From: Planctomycetota bacterium
GTDB lineage: Bacteria; Planctomycetota; Phycisphaerae; UBA1845
Length of the DNA stretch: 64,000 nucleotides
NCBI GenBank assembly: GCA_030616775.1
Contig: JAUWWQ010000004.1
Location: 1 to 64,000, forward strand
Direction of reading: 5' to 3'
Of the stretch, positions 53,229 through 63,100 are shown in pieces; position 1 is the stretch's first letter, and each line of letters starts with the position of its first letter. The notes beneath the pieces are model-generated. The model was not told the origin of the DNA. It was given only the letters and a program-made list of their open reading frames with translations, and made no database searches. A program made the position numbers and the translations under genes.

Positions 53229-54107
53229 ATGGACTGCCAACGCATCCGCGAACAGCTGGGAGCCTACCTGGACGATGAGGTGCCGCAAGACGCTCGTCGC
53301 GAGGTGGAAACGCACCTGAACGCCTGTCCCGAGTGTACCGGCGAACTGGACGTACTGGGGCGGATCGCTGAAGGGCTTGCTCCACAGGAACCGATTGCGG
53401 TGCCGGATGCACTGTGGAGCGCGATCGAGCAACGCCTCGACGGCGACACTCAGCAGGAAACGCAACGCGCCCCGCTCACAGCCAAGTTCCACATATTTCG
53501 GAAGCCGATGACCGCGGCGGCAAGCGTGCTATTTGCCGTGGGCATTGGACTCGTCGCGATTGCCCTGCTACATGAGACTACCCCTACGGCCAGCGCCTCG
53601 ACCGTGGATTTCAGCGTTCTGCTGGACGCCCTGCCACTCGATGCGCAGAAGGCGCTTCGGAAGTTCCTGACGCTCTACGATGCCAAGGAGATTCAGCCCT
53701 ACACCGCACACAGCCATGCCCCAGACCTTGACTTCGAGATTCCTGAGACCTTGCCGGGAGGCTTCCGCAGAGAAGCAGTCTACGCGCTGCGCTTCGGAGG
53801 CGGCCCCGGCATCACAGCAGAGTACTATCGGGACGACGGCGAATTTTTGGCAGCCCTCTTCCATCCGCCAGTGCAGCAGGAGGATTTTGGCACGCACAAG
53901 GATCGCCCCTGCGTAATCGGTCAGCACCGCGGTCATACCGTCGAAGTAGGCCCGTGGCGACTCGTCCATTTAACCGACCCCACAACCTGCCACTGTGTGC
54001 TTAGCAGGCTCGATTTGGAGCATGAAGTGCCTTCCGTTATGGCTGCTGTTGCGCCTCGGACCACGCCGTTGGATGATCACGGACACGGTGGGGCAGATCA
54101 CGGTTAG
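53229..54107 (+). CDS. Zinc-finger anti-sigma factor with periplasmic His/Cys-rich sensor part
   Basis: 292 residues. The N-terminal zf-HC2 domain (MDCQRIREQLGAYLDDEV with HLNACPECTGEL) binds the sigma factor; one membrane helix follows (MTAAASVLFAVGIGLVAIAL). The outer part of about 180 residues has Cys/His groups (GTHKDRPCVIGQHRGH, TTCHCV) and ends DDHGHGGADHG. This suggests direct sensing of metal in the periplasm, an inference from composition and location. The tail is translated into the gap 32 bases before the next start. Confidence 0.85.
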   Translation: MDCQRIREQLGAYLDDEVPQDARREVETHLNACPECTGELDVLGRIAEGLAPQEPIAVPDALWSAIEQRLDGDTQQETQRAPLTAKFHIFRKPMTAAASVLFAVGIGLVAIALLHETTPTASASTVDFSVLLDALPLDAQKALRKFLTLYDAKEIQPYTAHSHAPDLDFEIPETLPGGFRREAVYALRFGGGPGITAEYYRDDGEFLAALFHPPVQQEDFGTHKDRPCVIGQHRGHTVEVGPWRLVHLTDPTTCHCVLSRLDLEHEVPSVMAAVAPRTTPLDDHGHGGADHG

Positions 54108-54139
54108 GCGTTGAGGTCGAGGCGGGCGAGGAGGTGACT

Positions 54140-54481
54140 GTGGATCTGCCATGCTCCGAGATCGTTGGTGTCGGCCCACTCGGAATGCCCGGCGAGACGG
54201 GTTGTCATCTGGTGAGTGGAGAGACAATACCCAACACGATGGCCGTGCCCGGTTTCCTCGGCCAGGATTTTGCCTGTGAGGGAACCTACGAGATCTTCCT
54301 GACGCCGGACGTGGATGATCTGGACGACGATGGTGACACCGAGGAGTTGATTCTCCTCAGCGACGGAATGCTGTTTCACATGATGGACGGTGGACCCTTC
54401 GGGCACATGCACGGTCACGGTCCGGGCATGATGGGGCCACATATGGGCGGCTTCTTCCGCGGCCCTACGGTTGGAGAGTAA
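54140..54481 (+). CDS. His/Met-rich small protein after the anti-sigma gene
   Basis: 113 residues from the GTG at 54140, five bases after AGGAGG; the GTG at 54134 overlaps that site. The N-terminal 75 residues contain two Cys and an acidic run (TPDVDDLDDDGDTEEL); the rest is rich in His, Met and Gly (FHMMDGGPFGHMHGHGPGMM then GPHMGG). No signal peptide is visible. His/Met tails commonly bind copper; the family is not one I recognise. Confidence 0.6.
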   Translation: MDLPCSEIVGVGPLGMPGETGCHLVSGETIPNTMAVPGFLGQDFACEGTYEIFLTPDVDDLDDDGDTEELILLSDGMLFHMMDGGPFGHMHGHGPGMMGPHMGGFFRGPTVGE

Positions 54482-55294
54482 CGTCGTGTGAGGGGCAACA
54501 CGTTCTCTTGTCGAACGGACTTACCTGCGCCAGCAGCCGCACGCTCTGGAGGATTTCGGCCAGCCAAGAGTACCCGATGAGTACCTGATAAAACCGGTCT
54601 GCGATGGGGTCGAACAGTCTCGACGGGCCAGTGATTAATTGCGGAAGCGTGGCGGCCTGCGTTTCAGCGGCTGGCGCGTCGTCATAGTCCAACGGATTTC
54701 CGCGCCCCCTGAAACTAACCCTCGCGTTCACCCGCTCGTTCGATTGGAGGCTCCAGAGGTTGTCGCGCATGCGGAGTCTGGCGAGATCTAATATGGCCTT
54801 TCAGTTCAATAATACGGATCAGGAGACTCTTGTCGCGGGATCGGAGCCCGTAGGACGGGTGGTCCGGCACGCGGCGGCGAAAGGTGCAGGTTTGCCCGAG
54901 AAGGAAGGTCTAATAAGCGTGGACGAAGGGCGTCCTGACTACGCGGCGATCGACGGAAGCTCGTCCAAGTGGCGTTATGCCCCAGTAATAAGCCCTGAGA
55001 GCGTGGACGTAGGAATCTCATAGGCAGGCGTTGTCAACCTCGTAGCGTGATTACCGTCCGCATCGTGTCCTGCAATGGACTATCGGACCCATTGAGGCCA
55101 GGACCCGTGCCGGCGGGCCGCCGCGCGAAGCAGTGAGAGGAGCTTGGCGTCGTTCGTCGTGCCGAGCCAACGCGTCAAGAAAACTATGGAAAACCGGGTA
55201 CTCAGCCCTTTACTCTTTTACCCTTTTGGTAATAATGCGGGTAAGTTCGGGTCTCAATTGTGTTGGTTGGGGAACTTACCTTAGGAGATTACTG
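54482..55294. other. Long intergenic region before a secreted Cys-rich protein
   Basis: About 810 bases. Two open frames (54465-54770 leftward; 54760-55023 rightward) lack recognisable motifs and good start signals, so neither is called. The last 100 bases are AT-richer and include the hairpin at 55240-55280 and the ribosome binding site for 55295. Confidence 0.35.
55240..55280 (+). promoter_or_regulatory. Leader hairpin before the secreted Cys-rich gene
   Basis: GGTAAGTT at 55240-55247 is complementary to AACTTACC at 55273-55280, enclosing a 25-base loop. The structure ends two bases before the TAGGAGA ribosome binding site, so it could affect translation. Confidence 0.3.
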
Positions 55295-56710
55295 ATGAAG
55301 AAGAACAATGTGGCTACAGGGGTATTGGTGGCCGGCGTTGCTGTGCTCTCGGCGGCGATGGCGGAGCAGGCATACGGCCAGGCTTTGCACGGGATCACGA
55401 TTGCAAAGGGCTGTGTCAGCCCGCTTTGTGTGGGAGAGACAACCAGTTGTGACATTCAGCTTGGGTACAACGACGACTTCGGGGATACGATCGAGATTCT
55501 TGCGGCGTGGGACGTTCAGGATGTGGGCGGAGACAACGTGCGCGTTCCGGACACGGGCGACCTTCCGATTGTGGCCGTCGGCGGTAACACGACGTGCACC
55601 GTAGGCGGTTCTCTGCCTTGTATGATCGGGCCTGGCGGCAGCACGTTGAGCGGCCTGCCAGGTGATCCACAGCCGGGATTCGTTCGGTTCAGGCAGAACA
55701 CGTACGTCGTGCAGCCGGATGACCCTGACGTGTTGAAGGACCAGGCGACGGTAGAGTGGGAGGACCTGTGCGACGACCCGAATACGTCGGGCTGCGGCGA
55801 AGGCGTGGTCAATCCAGCCCCGGCTCCTGCGTCGACGGTTATCACGCGCTGCGACGACGACGACGCATGCACTACTGATGTCTGTGAGCTGGGCGAGTGC
55901 ACGTTCACCCCCATCGGGTGCGACGACGAGGACCCGTGTACGACGGACGAGTGTGTGTTAGGGATCTGCGTGTTCACGACAGTGGATTGCGACGACGACG
56001 ATGCCTGCACTGAGGATGCCTGTGATCCGGAGACCGGCGAGTGCATCAACACGCCGATCTTCACGTGCGATGACAACGACCTGTGCACGGAGGATACGTG
56101 TGATCCCGTGACCGGCGAGTGCGTCTTCACGCCGATCGTCACATGCGACGATGACGATGCTTGTACCGACGATGCGTGCAATCCCATGACCGGGGAGTGC
56201 GAGTATACGCCGAACTACGTCTGTGACGACGGCGATGAGTGCACGGAGGACACCTGCGACCCCGCAACGGGCGAGTGTGTGTTCACGCCGATCGACCCAC
56301 CGCCGCCCGGCTGTGGGGAGGAGGGAGCCGGCTGCACGCCGGGCTTCTGGAAGCAGCCTCATCACCTGATGTACTGGATGAACTACAGCCCGGACGATCT
56401 TTACAACGACGTATTCGGCGTCGACGGAACGGGCGACAAGACGCTTCTTGGGGCGCTGTGGAGTCGCGGTGGCCATGAGATGGCACTGATGCGTCATGCG
56501 GTGGCCGCTCTGCTGAACGCCGCCAGTGACGAGGTCAACTACCTGTACACCGAGGCTGAGGTGATTGCCATGGTGCAGGAGGCGTACGCCACGGGCGAGT
56601 TCAACGACATCAAGGACATGCTCGAAATGGAGAACGAGCGCGGCTGCACCGTGGACAAGAGCGGCAAGAAGCCCAAGACGTCGCGGGCGGGGCTTTTCGG
56701 ACCGCGGTAA
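55295..56710 (+). CDS. Secreted Cys/Asp-rich repeat protein
   Basis: 471 residues from the ATG at 55295 (AGGAGA ahead; clean signal peptide VATGVLVAGVAVLSAAMA). After a globular part of about 180 residues come six repeats of the type CDDDDACTTDVCELGECTFT, Asp- and Cys-rich and likely calcium-binding. The C-terminal 130 residues start GCTPGFWKQPHHLMYWMNYS, a module found at the ends of other extracellular proteins, and include ALWSRGGHEMALMRHAVAAL. Probably extracellular and structural; no enzymatic domain. Confidence 0.8.
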   Translation: MKKNNVATGVLVAGVAVLSAAMAEQAYGQALHGITIAKGCVSPLCVGETTSCDIQLGYNDDFGDTIEILAAWDVQDVGGDNVRVPDTGDLPIVAVGGNTTCTVGGSLPCMIGPGGSTLSGLPGDPQPGFVRFRQNTYVVQPDDPDVLKDQATVEWEDLCDDPNTSGCGEGVVNPAPAPASTVITRCDDDDACTTDVCELGECTFTPIGCDDEDPCTTDECVLGICVFTTVDCDDDDACTEDACDPETGECINTPIFTCDDNDLCTEDTCDPVTGECVFTPIVTCDDDDACTDDACNPMTGECEYTPNYVCDDGDECTEDTCDPATGECVFTPIDPPPPGCGEEGAGCTPGFWKQPHHLMYWMNYSPDDLYNDVFGVDGTGDKTLLGALWSRGGHEMALMRHAVAALLNAASDEVNYLYTEAEVIAMVQEAYATGEFNDIKDMLEMENERGCTVDKSGKKPKTSRAGLFGPR

Positions 56711-56813
56711 GGGAGCGCCGCGATCTGCAGGGGCGTGGATGGTCTGACGACGGACACGGCGTCAGGATGACCGAGTCAAAACCGTTTCCTTGCGTAGCAG
56801 GAATTATAGCTTA

Positions 56814-56853
56814 GCAAAAGACAAGGGGCGGCCAACCGCCCCTTGTCTTTTGC
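56814..56853. terminator. Bidirectional terminator between convergent genes
   Basis: A perfect 18-base stem (GCAAAAGACAAGGGGCGG and its complement) with the four-base loop CCAA. A AAAA run and a TTTT run lie within the stem, so it can work on both strands. It sits between the rightward gene ending at 56710 and the leftward giant gene ending at 57170. Confidence 0.85.
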
Positions 56854-57096
56854 CCTGAATCGGCCCTGACACCGCCGCCGGGGCCGTTTTTGCCTCGTAA
56901 CTCCGGAACTTAGGCTAATACCGGTTTCAAGATAGCTGCGCTTCAGCAGCGGGTGCTTCGGACGCCTTGCCCACCCGGGCTGCTTAAGGAAACGCACTGG
57001 CAGCACCGCTGCCGGTGGCACATGTGGGCGTAATAATTCTTTGGGATGCGTATTATACGCACGAACTAACCCAAAAGCATATGATACCCAAGGAGC

Positions 57097-57135
57097 AGCG
57101 GCCGGGCGCAGAGTGCATTGCTGCGCCCGGTCGCT
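57097..57135. terminator. GC-rich hairpin after the giant secreted-protein gene
   Basis: A 15-base stem with one G-T pair (AGCGGCCGGGCGCAG against CTGCGCCCGGTCGCT) and a nine-base loop, about 35 bases beyond the stop of the leftward gene at 57170. It has no T-run immediately after it, so terminator function is uncertain. Confidence 0.45.
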
Positions 57136-57169
57136 CTGTTGTACAACCATGTCATATATACTGCTGCTA

Positions 57170-60100
57170 TCAGTCTGAGGCTCCATCATCGCACAGGGGC
57201 AGGTCAGGGGCGGGGAATGGATAGTCAAAGCCACGGAAGGCGTCGAGGACGAAGGTCACGTCCGACATATCGATCCGCTGGTTCGGAGTCTCCCAGTCAA
57301 GGTCAGCCCTGGCCTTGGTCGGAGCGCCGTCCAGGTTCCTAAACTTATCGAGCACAGCGGTCACGTCGGAGGCCATGTTGACCTCTTCGTCAGGTGGCCA
57401 GCACGGATCCGTGATGCAGTTCCTAACCAAGTCGCCCCACGTGCTGGTAGTCGTCTCGAGGGGATCCATGTTCATCGGGCCGGAGTAGCTCAGCTCGTTA
57501 CCCAGGTCCAGGCATCTCTCGTCGATCACATCGATCCGATAGATGCTGCTCGGGATGATGAGCTCGTGGTACACGTGGATGGTGCTGGCACAGTCGTGGT
57601 CATTTGAGCAGGTCTGGCCGTCGTTGAAGCCACCAATGCACCACCCACACCGGCAGACGCCGTGCCAATCCGTGAAATCCGGATCACACGTCAGCTTCGC
57701 GGCCATAAACGTACGACTGGGCAGCCCGGGAGCGGGCCCACAGCCGTCGTCGGGCGGCTTGCTTTGCCCGGAGTTCTCGCAGTACGTTTTCGGCTCACCG
57801 ACCCACATGACCTCCCCATTAAACACGTGAAACGGTGCCAGCAGGTCTTCGAACGTCACTCGAATCGCCTGCCGTTGTCCGGTGCCGCTCGCGGTGAACG
57901 AGATGTAGCGGATCTTTTGGCTGATGGGACCTCCGATGAGCGGGAGCCTCTCCGGCTCAGGTGCCTCGGACGTAACCGAGCAGGCTGTCTCGCACTCGTC
58001 TGGTATGTTAGCCGGCGGTTCAATGTCGTTGTCGTTGGCACTGAATCCCCGAGCTATGTCGCACAGGTCGTCGATCCCATTGTGGTTGCAGTCGTCGAAT
58101 GTCTTGGCCGCCCCCACATCGATCCCATCGATGTCGTCTGGGTCGTCTGTGCCGCCGTTCAATCCCAAAGCCGCCGGTCCCAGGAACACGTTGATCGGAC
58201 CGCTGTCCCCGAACGTCACTTTGAAGATGTGAGCGCCGGACCAGCCATTGTACTCCAGGGTCTGCGACTCGGAGTCCAGTGAGAACAGCACCTCGTCGCC
58301 GTCATCCCATTGGCCGTTGGGCCCTTGCCGACTGCCGCCTACATCGGATACGGCTATGGCGTCGACCGTGTCACCTGACTTAAGAATCCCAAGCCCTCCA
58401 TCTTCAGTCGGACCGAGGTTCACGAAGGGGTCAAGCGCACCGCGCCGAAATGACCCATTGGCCGGATTGTAGACATAGATCGTTGTTTTGGTCTTGTCCA
58501 ACGGATCATCGACGCCCTTAAAAGTGAAGTAAGCCCAGTCCCCGGGGAACGTAGAGGTTTCCAGTGCGATAATGTTGTCATTGAGACCACGGTTTTCCTG
58601 GCCGACGAGATCTTTACCTTTCACGAGCGGTCCGAGCCCCAGGGCGGTTTGATCCGCAACCAGACAGTTACCGTGCTCCGTAGTGCACGGAGGTACCAAT
58701 GGGCTGTCGTAGGAACCGAAGGCCTTCCCCGCAGCCATGTACACGTCCGCCGCAACGCGCTGCCTGTCGTCCTGGTGCGCCAGGACCTGGCGGCTGACGT
58801 CGGTGCACTCTCTGCCCGTGGAATCGACATCCACCGAGAAATAAAGGATCGGCGAGGCGACATCGCCCGTACCGTCGCGGCCGAAGGACATACTGTTGAT
58901 CGCATCACCAAGGCGGAACGGATCGTCCACCGCTTCCATATCACCCGTGAGCGCGGGGACCATGGCGTTGGAGTTTTCCCAGGTGCCCGTAAAGTCGGCC
59001 GGTGGCGGTGGATCGCCCATTGCGTTGTAGACGGTAACCCTTTGGCGGGGCGACACGGCGTCCTTGTCCTCCTTCACGTGATTCGTCACACAATTTGGGA
59101 TCAGCACACCTTGGGTCTGACCATCCACGGCAAACGACACACGCCCGTCGACGCCCCGGTATACACGGCAACTCTCACCAGTGCCCTCAGTGAATTGGCC
59201 TTGCCCCAATCGGGTCGTGGCCAGGTATGCCCGCTGCACGCCGTTGTCCTCGAACAGGGGTATCGCCGGTCCGGTATGGTCATTCGCAAAAACCGACCTG
59301 GGATTCGAGAAAGTCCACCCGAAATCGGGCAACTCACCCCGCAGGACGATCGGCGTTTCGTTGTGGAGTTCCCGCGTACCCATCGTGGCCTGAATGTACC
59401 AGGTGAAGAAGGTGTCCGCAGGGAAATCGAGACACGCGCCTTGCGTCTCCCCAATGCTCTCCTCTGCGGCCCGATGCCTAACGCAGGGGCCACCCGGACA
59501 ACTGCCGACTTGCAGCGACGTGATCTCCAGATGCACCTCTCGGCTTCGGGCGAAGTCAGTGGGATGAGGCTCAGGAAAACCGGGCGGGACCAGGCAAGGC
59601 TGATCATCGCCGGTGTCCGCGGGATCGTCGTCGTGGAAGTGGGGCGTGCCGCGCTCAATCGTGGCCGAACCCGACAAACTGCTGAATTCCTCGAGGTTGC
59701 CGTTTAACCACTCGATCCTAAACGCCGCGTCGATCGTCGTCGTAGGCGCGGCCGGACCGTCGAAGGCGTTATCGCATGCGCCCGTGGGGCTGGCGCCCGG
59801 GCACTCGCATTCGTCGGGCATACCGTTTGCGTTCGCGTCGCAGCTCTCGCAGTCGGCGGGATCATCTTCGTCGCATAGACCGCCCTGATTCACATGAATG
59901 CCGCATGCGTCGGGCACACCATTAAAGTTGCAGTCTTCACAAGCTACGTCGCCGTCACAGTCCCTGATGTTACAACCGTCAGGTATGAGGTCGTTGTCGC
60001 AGTCCTTGCAGCAGAGGTTGCCCATGCAATCGTCGGTGCACTCGGGATTGTCCGCGCAGGTAATGTCACACTCGTCGGGTATTTGGTTTGGCTGGCAGTC

Positions 60101-63100
60101 AGAACTGATCCAACCGTCGCCGTCGGGATCGGATGGATTTATGTCGCATTCATCGGGAACCTTGTGTCCCGGCTTGCCTTCAAGCTGGCAGTCCGATGAG
60201 CAGTCCTCCCCCACACAGTTCCCACCGTCGTCCTCGCTGATCTCGTCGACGTTGCATATTCCATCACTATCGCAGTCCTCCTCGGCAACGGGCTGCCCGC
60301 ACGACTGACCCGGACGCTCTATCTCCGTCAGGTACTCGCAGTCGTCGGGGCAGCCATCATTACTGCAGTCCGCCTCACACTCGTCGGGAATCTGATTAGG
60401 CTGGCAGTCCCAAGAACAGTCTACTCCGCCCTCTCCCTCGCACAATCCACTGTCGCCGTCGAGACCGCCCAGAATGTCGCATTTGTCCGGGACACAATTC
60501 TCGTTACAATCAGAGAGATTGGGGTTGCCCGCGGCGCTGGTAATGTCGCACGCGTCGGGGACGCCATTGTCGTTGCAGTCCGGATCGCAGGAAAGGATCG
60601 CGTCGCTGCACTGAGGGTCACAGCCCGCTTTAGGATCACAGGCCGTAAGACATCCTTCCGGATTTTCGCAGTCACATCCGTCCGGACATTCTTCACCAGT
60701 ATTGACGCACGTGCACGGCGCCGGAGTAACGATCACCGGGCATCCAACGCAAAGCTCCTTGCAGAAAAACTGCTCAAATGGTGGCGGCGGTGAGGCTGGG
60801 CTCTCTACCGAGATCTCACATTCATCGGGAATGCTGTTACCGTTGCAGTCGGCGCTCCCGCCGCATTCACCCGTCCACCCGGTGTCAAGGCACGCCTGGG
60901 AGCCACAGTCAATATCGCAAGTGTCCGGGATCTGATTCTCATTGCAGTCAAACACGACCAGGAGCTTAACGCAGGGATCCTCGACAATGATGGACATAGC
61001 CGTTGTGTTGCCGTCGGCGTCCCTAGGCAACAACTCTGAGAAGTCCGCCGAGATTGTATATTGCTCGCGCACGAAGTAGATCTCGTACACGTTGCCGCCC
61101 GCCTCTTGCGGGACCGCGAATGTGTACTCCGAAAGGTATGCTGGTGGTTCAATAGGTACACTCCCGGAACCAGGCACCTGGCCTGCAGTTACAAACAGGT
61201 AGGGGCAGTTAAAGTTGGCGTCGACACTGAACAATCCGTCGAAGAGCCAATCGCGCGGATCGCCATGAGTCGGATCGATGGTCACGTCAGGGTCGATCTG
61301 ACCCTCGTCGCACTCTGGTCCGAGAGAGAGACGCCCCGAGGATCGTTTCGTATCCGGTCTGCATGAGTATGGCTGATCGGGCTCGATCTCCCTGGGCTCT
61401 CGCTTGAAATCCACGCAGGTCTGGTACATGGTCACACCTTCGGGTGCGTCCTTGACAAACACCTCCAGGGTAGCGCTGTTGGAGGGCGCGATCATGTACA
61501 CCCCGGTCGTTGCAAGGTTCAACGGTTCTCCGGCTTCGTCGACGATTATGCAGGTTATCGTAGCCTCGGCCTGCTCAGTTTCTCCGGGGGCCTGCTGCAC
61601 GGACTGTCGAGCGCACGGAGATGAACCGGGATAGGGGTAGCCCAAGCGGGCACGCCTAAGAGCCAGAAACTCACGCCCCGTTATGTTCATGTCCGGCACC
61701 TCAGGCATTAGATCAGTCCACGTCGGCGGCGCTGCCTCCGGCCACTCCATGAATCCGTCGATCATTGCCCAGATGTCCTCGATATCGAGTATACCATCCG
61801 GCGGCGGGTAGAACCCGGGCGGCTGCAGCTCGCCGACCATGTCCACCCAGTAGCACCCATCAGGATCTTCGCAGTCCACCGGTTTCGGCACTGTGGGCAA
61901 TGTCAACGGAGCGGAGAAGTTGGCCGGGAATTGCCGGTCACAGGGCTGCTCGATGGCTCGGATTGCATACTCGGCCACCGGGACGATCTGTACATCGCCC
62001 ACGTGAATCACTCCCTCCGTCCAGTTGCGGTATACGGGGGAGTCGGTCAGTCTCGATATCCAATAGATCTGCCCGGCATGCTCGACTTCCACAGGAGCGT
62101 CCACCCACCAGGTTGTACCCACACAGTCCGTGTCGACGCACGTCTGGCCCGATGGCGGATCCGGACAATCGGTACCCGTCTCGCAGGTATAACCGTCACC
62201 ACTGATGCTGCAGCGCTTGTGGGCGGTCAGCTCCACCTGTACGGCCACACATCTGCTACCGTTGTTGGGATCGAACGAGATGTAACGGTTTTTGGGTACG
62301 TAGCACACGCTGTTGCGACAAACCGACAGGCCGGGGCAGTCGCCGTCAACGGAGCACGTACCGTAACCACCGTCTTCCGCCAGCGGTGTACTGGCCGCTG
62401 CGCAGGGTTCACAAGCGTCGTCTATGCCGTTAATGGGATCGACATCGCCCAGACACGCGCAGACAATCGTACCGCCTTGGGCATCGCATTCGGCGAGTGA
62501 CAACTCCATGCAACTGCCATCGCTGAGGCAGCACTCAGCGCTCTCGCAAGCGTCGTCAATGCCGTTGCCGTCGTTGTCGCCAGCGCACTCCGTGACAATC
62601 GCTCCGCCGGCGCTTAGGCAGTCCTCCACGCTCATGGCCGGGTCGCAGCTCCCGTCGGGCAGGCAGCAGGCAGTAGGCACCGTGATCACCGCAGGCTCGA
62701 TCCCTCCCAGCGGGATCAGGTAGTTGTCCCCATCGATCAAGCAGGTGTCGCCGGCCCCACGCCTGAAGTCGATTACGAAGGTCCCGGCCGCGTCGACAGG
62801 CACATCCACGGCCAATGTGCCGGCGTACAGCTCCGCTATGCCAGGGCTGGGGAAAGCCGACGTTGTGGAACCGTACCGGAAGTCGAGGGTGCTCACGTCC
62901 ACCGCGGCGCTCTCGGCCTGGCCGTACAAGATGTAGTCGGTTCGTTCGTTATCGATCCAGGCGGGAATGCACTCACCGGCCGGCCATCCAGTGACCCCGC
63001 AACCACCTCCAGCACCCCAGGGGTAGCCCAGCGGGCCCATCAGAGCCTCGCAGTCGTCATCGTCAACACACGCGGGCGCGTACGGGGTCAGCGTACCCTG

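Noticed and set aside
54465-55023. Two open frames in the gap before 55295
   Set aside because: Neither has motifs, a good start or conserved-looking composition.
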